Below are positions 8,191 through 15,782 of a DNA stretch of 20,035 nt, one piece after another. This DNA comes from DASUFH01 sp036274645 (GTDB lineage Bacteria; Acidobacteriota; Terriglobia; 20CM-2-55-15): contig DASUFH010000397.1 of assembly GCA_036274645.1 (NCBI GenBank), forward strand, positions 1 through 20,035, in the 5' to 3' direction. The notes beneath the pieces were generated by a model that worked only from the letters and a program-made list of their open reading frames with translations, was not told the origin of the DNA and ran no database searches. The stretch's first letter is position 1; each line of letters starts with the position of its first letter. The position numbers were made by a program, and so were the translations under genes.

Positions 8191-9755
8191 CAATTATCGC
8201 AACCGTCGCCAAACGCCTTGGCGACTCCTTCCCGGGCGATGGCCTGGGCGTTGCGCGTATCGTCTCCCAGCTTGATCGCCTCTTGATAGTGTTCAACAGC
8301 TTGCGGCCTCCGGCATTCCAGATCGTCGAGCCTTCCAAGGTAGATCTGCGCCCATACCTTGATCGATGGCTCTGCCGAAGCGCTCTGGGTCACCCCTTCA
8401 AAATACTTCCGGGCCGCCTTGTCGTCGCCTTCTTTGCCGGCAATTAATGCCAGACCGTAGAGCGCCGACCCATTTTCCGGATCGTAACTTTCCAGAACCT
8501 GTTGGAAAGTTGTCCTGGCGCGATCCGTTTCTCCCGCGTTAAGGGCCTTCGAGGCGTCGACCAGCAGGGCCCGCATACGGTCCAGCGGAGTCGGCGGTGG
8601 TATTCGCACTTCCGTATCAGGAGGGGTCTCCACGAGTCGCGTGGCCCGCTGAGGCGGAGGAATCTGGTGGAATTTGTCCTGAAAGCGCTTCTGCTCGTCC
8701 TTGATCCGCAAACCGGCCAGCATCGTCGGCAGATAGGCGGACAGGGCTTCCTCTTCCTGTTCGTAGGCCGGCAGGGCGCCATAGAAGAATGGCAGGAACA
8801 GCAGTCCCGACCGGTAGTGGTTGTCCAGCATCTCCCGCCGTTCGTTTTCCGGCGGCCGGTCCAGGCGCAACTCAATCGCCCGAACCAGCGATTCCCGGGC
8901 CATGCTGAAAGCGTCCCGCGTATATTCGCGGGCCACGCCGTCTTCTTTGGAGACAAGTTCCAGCAGCGCCGAAGTTCCGCTGACGGTATTGATGCTGGAA
9001 AACAGCGCCGCGTCAACGCTCAGGTGCAGATAGGCATGACGAAGGTCCGCGGTCCGAGGCGCTGAAGAACTGCCGACGATGACAAAGTATTCGTCCTGCG
9101 CGCTCTGGACGTAGACGCTGTTTTTCGGGGCTGTCAACTCCACAAAAACGGACATGTGGCGCACAATGGCCGTTCCCGACGTGGCGCGCAGATAGGCGTC
9201 CGCCTGCCGGATCGCATCCCGGGTCGGGGGCCCCAATGTTTCCGCTTCGGCGTCATAGAACGGGCGGGCCAGGACCCAGCGCTCCGGAATCCGAGCCTTC
9301 ACGAAGAACTCTTTCAGGAAATCCGCAAACCTCGCCACAGAGCGGGCTTCAGGCGGCATGTCTTCTTCGCGAATGGTGACCGTAAAGTCCGGAGGTCCGG
9401 AGAGCGTCAACGCCAGCGCGAGATATTTCGCAGGTTGCGCCTCATCGGGTTGGCCCTCCTTGTGCGTGGCGTAAAACTGCCTCATGCGGGCCAGAAACGC
9501 CGGATCGAGCTCCTTTGAAATCTTGCGGATTTCCTGCCGGACGGGGTGGGATTCGGGCGCCAGTTCGACATCGAAGCCGGCGGCGTTGATGGCCGCCATC
9601 ATCGTAAAGACCCGCAGATCGCGGTCAATGGAAACCGTTCGCGTCTGGCTCCAGGCCGGCGCGGAGAGCGCGGCAATAATGACCGCCAGTCCGGCGATGG
9701 CCTTCCAAACAAAGGGACGTCTCCAGAGCGAGCCGTCCCGAGGGCCAGGCCGCAT
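8190..9755 (-). CDS. Exported TPR-containing protein of unknown function
   Basis: I prefer ATG 9755 (521 aa): a GGGGGA lies about 10 nt upstream and the start gives a good signal peptide (hydrophobic AIAGLAVIIAALSAPAWS, cleavage near residue 36). An in-frame ATG at 9782 lacks an SD and would overlap the divergent gene's leader. Residues 40-340 form a conserved-looking domain I cannot name, with FVIVGSSSAPRTADLRHAYLHL (about 224-245) as its most distinctive stretch. It is reminiscent of a protease fold but has no HExxH. Residues 390-515 are TPR-like (GETDRARTTFQQVLESYDP; RRPQAVEHYQEAIKLG). It is the first gene of the operon with rnc, lepB and the DUF2993-like gene. Confidence 0.85.
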   Translation of the reverse strand: MRPGPRDGSLWRRPFVWKAIAGLAVIIAALSAPAWSQTRTVSIDRDLRVFTMMAAINAAGFDVELAPESHPVRQEIRKISKELDPAFLARMRQFYATHKEGQPDEAQPAKYLALALTLSGPPDFTVTIREEDMPPEARSVARFADFLKEFFVKARIPERWVLARPFYDAEAETLGPPTRDAIRQADAYLRATSGTAIVRHMSVFVELTAPKNSVYVQSAQDEYFVIVGSSSAPRTADLRHAYLHLSVDAALFSSINTVSGTSALLELVSKEDGVAREYTRDAFSMARESLVRAIELRLDRPPENERREMLDNHYRSGLLFLPFFYGALPAYEQEEEALSAYLPTMLAGLRIKDEQKRFQDKFHQIPPPQRATRLVETPPDTEVRIPPPTPLDRMRALLVDASKALNAGETDRARTTFQQVLESYDPENGSALYGLALIAGKEGDDKAARKYFEGVTQSASAEPSIKVWAQIYLGRLDDLECRRPQAVEHYQEAIKLGDDTRNAQAIAREGVAKAFGDGCDN

Positions 9756-9807
9756 TTGAGATCGTTCCCCCAACGGATGCATGTGCAGAATGATAGCATT
9801 CCACCTT

Positions 9808-10683
9808 ATGGAATTCGGCGTCTCGACGCGCCTCTGCTACAGCGACCGCCTGGACGTTGACCAACTCGAGCGCTTCCGCCGCGCGGGATTCGGACGCATC
9901 GAGATTTACGGGAATGCGCCTCACTTCGATTACCGCTCCCGTCAATTGCGCCAGGGGATCGCCCGCTGGTTTGAGGAAAACGAACTGCCGCCGCCTTCGC
10001 TCCACCTGCCATTCGAGGAGCGCGTCAGCCCGGACTACACAAAGACCCTGTCCGCGCTTGCCCCGGAGAGCGGCGCGCGGCAGGAAGCGATGGACGAGAT
10101 AAAGCGATGTCTGGAATTGGCGGAGCGGCTCCGGCTCGCCTATGTCACGCTGCATCTGGGCGTTCCCGGCCAGCCGTTCAGTCCGGCCTGCTTCGACCAT
10201 GCCTACGCGGCGGTTGCTCAGATTCAGGCCTTCTCCGGAGTTCGCGTGCTTATTGAGAACATCCCGAATGAAATCTCGACGCTCAGCCGCATCCGGGAAC
10301 TCATCGTGGTGGCAGACCTGCCGGAAACAGGCATCTGCTACGATACCGCGCACGGTCCTTCCTCGCGTGGTCTGGATTTCGGAAGCGAAGGCGCCGGTCC
10401 GGTTGTCGCGTTGCAATTGAGTGATCGAATGGCTCCGATCGGGTCCGGCGATGAACCGGAGCGGTTATGGCCGTTTGAAGGGAAGATCCGCTGGCCGGCG
10501 TTCATCGAAAAGCTCGCGCTGTCGAGTTTTGACGGTCCCCTGATCTTCGAGACAGACGGCGGCATCGGAAAGGCCCATGATGTTTGCCGGCGGCTGGACG
10601 AACTCCGGGCCGAAGCCGAAAACTCCATCGACGAATTCAGGCTCAAATACCGGCTGCCCGTGCCCGGGCCGCCGGAGACATGA
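9808..10683 (+). CDS. Sugar phosphate isomerase/epimerase-like TIM-barrel protein
   Basis: I chose ATG 9808 (291 aa, MEFGVSTRLCY), which begins directly with the first barrel strand; an in-frame ATG at 9781 would add nine unlikely residues. The protein fits the xylose isomerase-like/AP endonuclease 2 superfamily. Conserved metal-ligand candidates are His116 (TLHLG), Glu150 (LIENIP), Asp179 and His182 (CYDTAHG) and Glu248 (IFETDGG). Members isomerise or epimerise sugars or related metabolites, or act as endonuclease IV; the substrate here cannot be told. There is no SD upstream; TAGCAT at 9794-9799 could be a -10 giving a nearly leaderless mRNA. asnS follows 54 bp later on the same strand. Confidence 0.86.
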   Translation: MEFGVSTRLCYSDRLDVDQLERFRRAGFGRIEIYGNAPHFDYRSRQLRQGIARWFEENELPPPSLHLPFEERVSPDYTKTLSALAPESGARQEAMDEIKRCLELAERLRLAYVTLHLGVPGQPFSPACFDHAYAAVAQIQAFSGVRVLIENIPNEISTLSRIRELIVVADLPETGICYDTAHGPSSRGLDFGSEGAGPVVALQLSDRMAPIGSGDEPERLWPFEGKIRWPAFIEKLALSSFDGPLIFETDGGIGKAHDVCRRLDELRAEAENSIDEFRLKYRLPVPGPPET

Positions 10684-10737
10684 GCGGAAGAAGGGGCGTC
10701 CGCAACGAGGCCCGACAAGGTTGAAGCAGGGGGAAAC

Positions 10738-12042
10738 ATGATGAACCGCGTCAGAATCCAGGATATCGGACAGCACGTCGGCGAAGAGGTCACGCTATGC
10801 GGCTGGGTCCATCACAAACGCTCCAGCGGCAAGATTCAGTTCCTCATCATTCGTGACGGGACCGGCTACATTCAGACCGTGGTCGTCAAACAGGCCGTTT
10901 CCCCGGAAGTTTTCGCCGCTGCCGACGGACTCACGCACGAATCATCGGTGCGCGTCACCGGCAAACCGCGCGCGGACGCCCGGGCGCCGGGCGGTTTTGA
11001 AATGGATGTGACCGGGATCGAAGTTGTTCAGGAAGTGCCCAAGGACGATCCGTTTCCCATCACGCCCAAGGAGCACGGCGTCGATTTCCTGATGGATAAA
11101 CGGCACCTGTGGATCCGGTCGACGCGCCAGCGCGCAATCCTCAAGGTGCGGCACGAGATCATCAAGGCGGTTCGCGACTTTTTCGACAGCGACGGGTTCA
11201 CGCTTTGCGACGCGCCGATCCTGACTCCCGCGGCCTGCGAAGGCACCACGACGCTGTTCGAGGTCGGCTACTTCGACGAAAAGGCGTTTCTGACCCAGTC
11301 TGGCCAACTCTACAGCGAAGCCGCCGCGGCCGCGTTGGGAAAGGTCTACACGTTCGGCCCGACGTTCCGGGCGGAAAAGTCCAAGACGCGGCGCCACCTG
11401 ACGGAGTTCTGGATGGTCGAGCCGGAAATGGCGTTCGCGACGGTCGAAGATTCGATGGATCTGGCCGAGCGCATGATCACGTTTGTGGTCCAGCGGGTGC
11501 TGGAAAACCGGCGGGAAGAACTCCGCGCGCTGGAGCGCGACGTCACGAAGCTCGAGAAGATACAGCTTCCGTTTCCGCGCATTACCTACGATGAGGCCAT
11601 CGATATCCTGAAAAAGCAGGGATCGGAGATTGAATGGGGCGGTGATTTTGGCGGAGGCGACGAGACCATCATTTCCCAGCAGTTCGACCGGCCGGTCATG
11701 GTGCATCGGTACCCTGCGGCCATAAAGGCGTTCTACATGGCGCCCGACCCGGAGCGTCCCGAAGTCGCCCTCTGTGTGGATGTCCTCGCCCCGGAAGGCT
11801 ATGGCGAGATCATCGGTGGCGGACAGCGCATCGCCGACTACACCCTTCTCGCCGCGCGGATCGATGAACATCAGTTGCCGCGTTCCGCTTTCGAGTGGTA
11901 TCTCGATCTGCGGCGTTACGGCTCCGTGCCCCATAGCGGATTCGGAATGGGGATCGAACGCGCCGTGTCCTGGATCTGCGGCCTGGAACACGTGCGCGAA
12001 ACCATCCCATTCCCGCGAATGCTCTACCGGCTGACACCGTAA
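10738..12042 (+). CDS. asnS: Asparagine--tRNA ligase
   Basis: This enzyme charges tRNA-Asn with asparagine in the cytoplasm. The 434-aa protein has an N-terminal OB-fold anticodon-binding domain (VTLCGWVHHKRSSGKIQF) and a class II catalytic core: motif 2 around 205-230 (FGPTFRAEKSKTRRHLTEFW), GGGQRIADYTLL near 361, and motif 3 GFGMGIERAVSWICG at 401-415. RRHLTEFWMVEPE supports AsnRS over AspRS. AGGGGGA lies just before the tandem ATGATG, so the start is 10738 or 10741. It is complete and of usual length. It follows the TIM-barrel gene on the same strand, possibly in one transcript. Confidence 0.95.
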   Translation: MMNRVRIQDIGQHVGEEVTLCGWVHHKRSSGKIQFLIIRDGTGYIQTVVVKQAVSPEVFAAADGLTHESSVRVTGKPRADARAPGGFEMDVTGIEVVQEVPKDDPFPITPKEHGVDFLMDKRHLWIRSTRQRAILKVRHEIIKAVRDFFDSDGFTLCDAPILTPAACEGTTTLFEVGYFDEKAFLTQSGQLYSEAAAAALGKVYTFGPTFRAEKSKTRRHLTEFWMVEPEMAFATVEDSMDLAERMITFVVQRVLENRREELRALERDVTKLEKIQLPFPRITYDEAIDILKKQGSEIEWGGDFGGGDETIISQQFDRPVMVHRYPAAIKAFYMAPDPERPEVALCVDVLAPEGYGEIIGGGQRIADYTLLAARIDEHQLPRSAFEWYLDLRRYGSVPHSGFGMGIERAVSWICGLEHVRETIPFPRMLYRLTP

Positions 12043-12054
12043 CAAGGACCTGCG

Positions 12055-12100
12055 TGTCTGCATGTAGGGGCGGTCTATGACCGCCCGGCGTTTCAGAGTG
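12055..12100 (+). repeat. Dispersed repeat, copy 1 left arm
   Basis: These 46 bases match 19968-20013 at 39 of 46 positions by eye, without gaps. The core is GGGGCGGTCTATGACCGCCC, itself a hairpin with 8-bp arms and a TAT loop. It lies in the gap after asnS. It is the left part of the larger palindromic element at 12063-12159. Confidence 0.8.
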
Positions 12101-12159
12101 ACTTCTGTTGAATCAGAGAGTTCCGCCCCGAAACGTGGGGCGGTCAGACCGTCCCTGCA
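12063..12159. repeat. Palindromic MITE/REP-like element between convergent genes
   Basis: The left end TGTAGGGGCGGTCT/GACCGCCC (12063-12086) and the reverse complement of the right end TGCAGGGACGGTCT/GACCGCCCC (12159 down to 12137) agree at about 20 of 23 positions with a 2-nt gap. Similarity continues inward through CGTTTC towards a centre near TCTGTTGAATCAGA (12104-12117), so the whole 97 bp can fold into one long imperfect hairpin. It carries no ORF and sits between the asnS and LprI/MliC gene ends, where it may also act as a bidirectional terminator (inferred). Confidence 0.75.
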
Positions 12160-12177
12160 AGGGCGTTTCTTCAGTTC

Positions 12178-13257
12178 TTAAACAACGCAGGAGTACTTCT
12201 TCCCGTACCACTCCAGGGTTGCTTCTCCCTGATGGTCCCAGAATTCCACCCCATTGTCGGTGTAACGCGCGCCGCTGCCCGACGGACTCTGGAAAACAAC
12301 CGTCTGGCGGCCGCCAACCGTGATCACTGCCGAAGGCGGTTCGGTCTGTTTGTAGTAAGCGACCGTAACCGGCGTCCCCTCGATGCCTTTGCAGCGGTAT
12401 CCGACCGGCGTCGGCGCCATAAGATCCCCGATTTTGATCTGAAGAACCGTCAGTCGGCGCTGATAGCTCGACCGGACACAATGCGAGATGTCCTTTCCTT
12501 TCGAACACGCGTCGCGTTCGGCCATCCATGTCCGCTGGGCGCCACGCTGCACATCTCGTTCTTCCGGGGGCCACGGCGATTCCGGGGACATGGCTCTGGC
12601 ATAGACCGCGGCGAGTTTGCGATCGAGTTCCGCAAGCTCGGTATTGCCGCATACGAGCTTCTCCGCCGGACTCGTCGCCTTTGCGCAGTCGAAGGATGGG
12701 CCGGACGAAGCCTTTGCAGCGGGCCCCAGTAGTTTCCCCTCCGCCAGCGACCCGAATTCGCCAATGACGATCTGGGCGTTCGCTGCCGTCGTGGGCTTCA
12801 CTCGCGGTCCAGGCGTCGTCGGATTTTTCGGATAGGACTTGCCGTCGAACGAGAGCGCGACATCCTCGCTTCTGGCGCCGCCTCCACTCACGTGCACGAT
12901 GAGATCGCGCCAGCCTGAAGAGCGATTGTTCGATGCGCGTATCGGCGGTCGCGTCACGCTGATTCTCGATACGAGCCGGTATCCATTCCCCACTGGTGTG
13001 AAGACCAGCAGGTTGCAGCCACCGGAGCCGCAAACCATCGGCCCGGCAACGTAGACAAGAAGCTCTGGCTTCCCGTCGCTGTTCAGATCGACCGAGCCGT
13101 CAAAATAGTGGATCTCGAGATCGCCGAAAGCCTGGCGGATCTCGCTCACAACGCCCGTTGGAAGGGCCGATTGCGCGCCGGCGGCCGACACGCTGATTGC
13201 GGCGCAGGCGACAACCCCGAGGGCCACGAAGATCGGTCGAAACGACATGGTGATCAT
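12178..13257 (-). CDS. Secreted LprI-MliC double lysozyme-inhibitor-type protein
   Basis: The start is ATG 13257 (359 aa): AAGGAG lies 6 nt upstream and it opens a signal peptide (SFRPIFVALGVVACAAISVSAAGA). Residues 31-170 form a domain with an FG-GAP-like DLNSDGKPELLVYV strip (57-70). Residues 189-275 are an LprI/DUF1311-type domain (FDCAKATSPAEKLVC, AQRTWMAERDAC, HCVRSSYQRRL) with four Cys at 191, 203, 251 and 260. Residues 284-359 resemble MliC, the c-type lysozyme inhibitor: YRCKG at the start, YGKKYSC at the end, Cys289/Cys357 as a likely disulfide. Both families are linked to protection of peptidoglycan from lysozyme. The gene converges with asnS across the palindromic repeat. Confidence 0.85.
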   Translation of the reverse strand: MITMSFRPIFVALGVVACAAISVSAAGAQSALPTGVVSEIRQAFGDLEIHYFDGSVDLNSDGKPELLVYVAGPMVCGSGGCNLLVFTPVGNGYRLVSRISVTRPPIRASNNRSSGWRDLIVHVSGGGARSEDVALSFDGKSYPKNPTTPGPRVKPTTAANAQIVIGEFGSLAEGKLLGPAAKASSGPSFDCAKATSPAEKLVCGNTELAELDRKLAAVYARAMSPESPWPPEERDVQRGAQRTWMAERDACSKGKDISHCVRSSYQRRLTVLQIKIGDLMAPTPVGYRCKGIEGTPVTVAYYKQTEPPSAVITVGGRQTVVFQSPSGSGARYTDNGVEFWDHQGEATLEWYGKKYSCVV

Positions 13258-13285
13258 GAAAGTCTCCTTCGATGCGCAAGCCAGT

Positions 13286-13298
13286 GAAATCAAGCGCT
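13286..13298 (+). promoter_or_regulatory. Possible degenerate Ada box upstream of ada
   Basis: GAAATCAAGCGCT matches 8 of the 11 defined positions of the E. coli Ada-box consensus AAANNAAAGCGCA. It lies about 135-147 bp upstream of the ada start, in the divergent gap with the LprI/MliC gene. With methylated Ada as activator this would give autoregulation, but consensus and spacing come from E. coli and a chance match is quite possible. Confidence 0.25.
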
Positions 13299-13432
13299 GA
13301 AGTCTCATGCGGGGAACCCGCAATTTCAATTCCACGGGGCTCGTGTTCCCTCGCGGCGGCAGAATCCGACCCTGGAATTCGCTGACGCGTTTTCGGTGGC
13401 GCGCAGCCAACGCGTTCGTCATGATGCCCTGC

Positions 13433-14515
13433 ATGACGATATCCACGGTGGACGTGTCGACGAAGATTCTTCCTTCTCGTGACGAAATGCTGCGCGCCTT
13501 TCAAGCGTCGGATGCAAGTTACGACGGAGTTTTCGTCACCGGGGTCCGGACAACCGGAATCTTCTGCCGGCCGTCGTGCCCGGCGCGCAAGCCGTTGTCT
13601 CGAAATGTGGAGTTCTTTGGTTCGGCGCAGGCCGCGATGGTTGCCGGTTACCGCCCCTGCAAGCGATGTGGGCCTTTGGAGCCGGCCGGGCGGCGACCCG
13701 AGTGGGTGGAGCGCGTTCTGACACGCATCGATAAGAATCCCGCGGGAAGATTCACCGCGTCCGAACTCCGCGAAGTGGGTGTGGCGGCCGGCCGCGCGCG
13801 GCGCTGGTTCATGGCGAACTACGGGATAACCTTTGCCGCCTATTGCCGCGGGCGGCGCCTCACGGCGGCGCTGACGGCCATCCGCGATGGCGCCGCCATC
13901 GACGACGCGGTCTTCGACAGCGGGTACGAATCGCACAGCGGTTTCCGTGAAGCGTTTGCGCGCTGGTTCGGCGTCCCGCCCGGGCGCGCCGCTGTCGTGG
14001 ATCCGATTCTCGTTACCCGGATCGAGAGCCCGCTCGGGCCCCTGATCGCGGGAGCCAGCGAACGTGGCATATGTCTTCTGGAGTTCACGGATCGGCGCAC
14101 GCTGGAAGGTCAGCTGGAGACGATCCGCAGTCGTTTCCAGCGCGCCTTTGCCCCTGGCGAAAACGTCCATGTGATTCAACTCCGCGCCGAACTCGCCGAG
14201 TATTTTGCTGGCCGGCGAAAAGCATTTGAAACACCCCTGGAATATCCCGGCACGGATTTTCAGATGCAGGTGTGGCGGGAACTGCTGAGGATTCCCTATG
14301 GACAGACGCGCTCATACCAAGACCTCGCAAAAGCCGTTCAATCGCCAGATGCCGGGCGGGCGGTGGGCCGCGCCAACGGGATGAATCGGATTGCGATCCT
14401 CATTCCATGCCACCGTGTGATCGGCAAAGACGGAACGCCGGTCGGATACGCCGGAGGCCTCTGGCGAAAGCGCTGGCTGCTCGATCACGAACGCGCGATC
14501 TCCCGTAAGGGTTGA
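13433..14515 (+). CDS. ada: Bifunctional Ada: methylphosphotriester/O6-methylguanine-DNA methyltransferase and regulator
   Basis: Ada repairs alkylated DNA by moving methyl groups to its own cysteines and, once methylated, activates transcription. From ATG 13433 the protein is 360 aa, close to the 354 aa of E. coli Ada. The N-terminal zinc site has Cys45, Cys49, Cys76 and Cys79 (GIFCRPSC, PCKRC), with the same spacing as E. coli. An AraC-type helix-turn-helix region spans about 90-185, and the methyltransferase domain about 195-350 carries the acceptor Cys326 in PCHRV (codon 14408-14410). In-frame ATGs at 13421 and 13424 are possible starts; none has a good SD. The frame is open back to 13307, but that extension does not resemble Ada. 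It ends 3 bp from the convergent DinB-family gene. Confidence 0.94.
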   Translation: MTISTVDVSTKILPSRDEMLRAFQASDASYDGVFVTGVRTTGIFCRPSCPARKPLSRNVEFFGSAQAAMVAGYRPCKRCGPLEPAGRRPEWVERVLTRIDKNPAGRFTASELREVGVAAGRARRWFMANYGITFAAYCRGRRLTAALTAIRDGAAIDDAVFDSGYESHSGFREAFARWFGVPPGRAAVVDPILVTRIESPLGPLIAGASERGICLLEFTDRRTLEGQLETIRSRFQRAFAPGENVHVIQLRAELAEYFAGRRKAFETPLEYPGTDFQMQVWRELLRIPYGQTRSYQDLAKAVQSPDAGRAVGRANGMNRIAILIPCHRVIGKDGTPVGYAGGLWRKRWLLDHERAISRKG

Positions 14516-14518
14516 TAC

Positions 14519-15016
14519 CTATCTCTGGACGCGAACCGTCACCAGTAGCTGTCCCACGTGACGCTGGGTATGTTCCGCAGCGTGGAAGAGCAATCCAAGA
14601 ACAGTGGACGGCAGTTTCGCGCGCCCTACCGTTCGCGCTTCCGTCAATGTCTTGACGTCGATCGCGCGCAGACGTTCGAGGGCGTCGTCCACGCGGCCAG
14701 AGAAGGCGGAAACGAGTTCCGCCGCCGTAGCGGCGGCGGGCGCGCCCTCCGCGGCCAGTTCGGCGAGTTGGTTTGCCGTCAGCGCCTGTCCGTCTGCGTA
14801 TGTCAGCAGCCGGTCGACAACGCCGGCCAGGTGCTGCAGATGAAATCCCACGGATGCGACTCCACCCGGTCGCGTCCACAGCCGGTCTTCCGGGAACCCT
14901 TCCATTATCGAAACGACTTCTTCCCGCGCCTGCAGCAGCGCGTGCGCGACGGGTTGGAGCAACGGCGGAACATCGGGAATCGCGCCGCGCAGCCACACTT
15001 CAGGTTGATTCGGCAT
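14519..15016 (-). CDS. DinB-family putative metal-dependent protein
   Basis: The start is ATG 15016 (165 aa), with AGGAG 5 nt upstream; the frame is open 13 codons further but without a better site. The four-helix DinB/YfiT-like pattern is visible: VGFHLQHLAGVVDRLL (about 56-71) and LLFHAAEHTQRHVGQLL (about 142-158). His62, His149 and His153 are the likely metal ligands. Family members include thiol-transferases and stress-induced proteins, but the reaction here is unknown. It faces ada tail to tail with a 3-bp gap, so transcripts from one gene may run antisense into the other. It shares a 37-bp divergent gap with the DUF4389 gene. Confidence 0.86.
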   Translation of the reverse strand: MPNQPEVWLRGAIPDVPPLLQPVAHALLQAREEVVSIMEGFPEDRLWTRPGGVASVGFHLQHLAGVVDRLLTYADGQALTANQLAELAAEGAPAAATAAELVSAFSGRVDDALERLRAIDVKTLTEARTVGRAKLPSTVLGLLFHAAEHTQRHVGQLLVTVRVQR

Positions 15017-15037
15017 AAACGCTCCTGGTCGGCGTCT

Positions 15038-15047
15038 ACTGTATAGT
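15038..15047. promoter_or_regulatory. Overlapping divergent -10 elements
   Basis: On the plus strand TATAGT (15042-15047) lies 6 nt before ATG 15054, placing the predicted transcript start at the A of the ATG. On the minus strand TACAGT (15043-15038) would start a transcript near 15031, leaving a roughly 15-nt leader with AGGAG for the DinB gene at 15016. The two hexamers overlap in the near-symmetric ACTGTATAGT. No clear -35 is seen on either side. Confidence 0.5.
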
Positions 15048-15053
15048 GCCTTC

Positions 15054-15677
15054 ATGTATCCCGTATCGATTGATGTGGAGCCCGCGCTGGAGAATCGGAA
15101 CCGGCTGACGACGGCGTTCAGGCTGATTCTCGCCGTTCCGCACCTGATCCTGGTCGGCGGCCTCTACGCCGGGTTCGCTTTCAACAACGACGGCCGTCGC
15201 GCCATCGAAACCGAAGGTGGTCTAATTGGCGCCGCGACGTTTTTTCTCGCGATCGTCAGTTGGTTCACCATTCTGTTCGGGAATGTCCATCTGGAGGGCA
15301 TCCGGAGTTTCACCGCCTTCTATCTGCGGTGGAGGGTTCGAGCGATTGCCTATTTCATGCTGTTGCGTGACGAATACCCGCCGTTTGGCGACGGACCGTA
15401 TCCGGCGTCGATCACCATTGCCCCGCCGTCCGAACCTCGTGATCGGCTCTCGGTCGGGTTGAGGATCATCTATGCGATTCCTCATTTCATCGCGCTCTTT
15501 TTTATCCTCCTGGCGTGGACGGTGACCACGGTCATTGCCTGGTTCGCGATTCTGTTTACCGCGGCGTATCCCGCGAGTCTTTACCGTTTCGGCGTTGGCG
15601 CGATGACCTGGTGGCTTCGGGTCGAAGCGTACGTGCTTCTGATGGTGGACGAGTATCCGCCGTTCGCTCTGACGTGA
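15054..15677 (+). CDS. DUF4389 membrane protein with duplicated domain
   Basis: This 207-aa integral membrane protein consists of two DUF4389 units. Unit 1 (about 2-111) begins YPVSIDVEP and ends RDEYPPFG; unit 2 (about 116-205) begins YPASITIAP and ends VDEYPPFA. Each has an RLxxxxRxIxxxPH motif before hydrophobic helices (about 21-42 and 58-76; 138-152 and 155-172) and an amphipathic W/Y-rich segment before EYPPF. The function of DUF4389 is unknown. The start is ATG 15054, with no SD and a -10 6 nt upstream, so it is probably leaderless. Head to head with the DinB gene. Confidence 0.88.
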   Translation: MYPVSIDVEPALENRNRLTTAFRLILAVPHLILVGGLYAGFAFNNDGRRAIETEGGLIGAATFFLAIVSWFTILFGNVHLEGIRSFTAFYLRWRVRAIAYFMLLRDEYPPFGDGPYPASITIAPPSEPRDRLSVGLRIIYAIPHFIALFFILLAWTVTTVIAWFAILFTAAYPASLYRFGVGAMTWWLRVEAYVLLMVDEYPPFALT

Positions 15678-15782
15678 ACGTTTGTTCGTTGTGAGCGCGG
15701 TCCTTTCCGGGCGCTTTCCGCGCGAAGAGCGTTGCCGCTCATCGCAACGGTCTTCCTGCCGGAAATGGATAACGGCCGCCGT

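Noticed and set aside
9625..10416. 263-codon minus-strand open frame opposite the TIM-barrel gene
   Set aside because: It is antisense to a gene with clear metal-ligand motifs and also overlaps the 5' end of the TPR gene in another frame.
10942..12063. 373-codon minus-strand open frame opposite asnS
   Set aside because: asnS is certain on the plus strand; the antisense product is Arg/Gly/His-rich with no domain pattern.
13100..14179. 359-codon minus-strand open frame across the LprI/MliC start and ada
   Set aside because: It crosses a divergent promoter gap and overlaps two confident genes; the translation shows no recognisable motif.
15678..15782. Rho-independent terminator between the DUF4389 and SprT-like genes
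   Set aside because: GCGCGG/CCGCGC arms at about 15696-15724 could pair, but the loop is long and no T-run follows on either strand.
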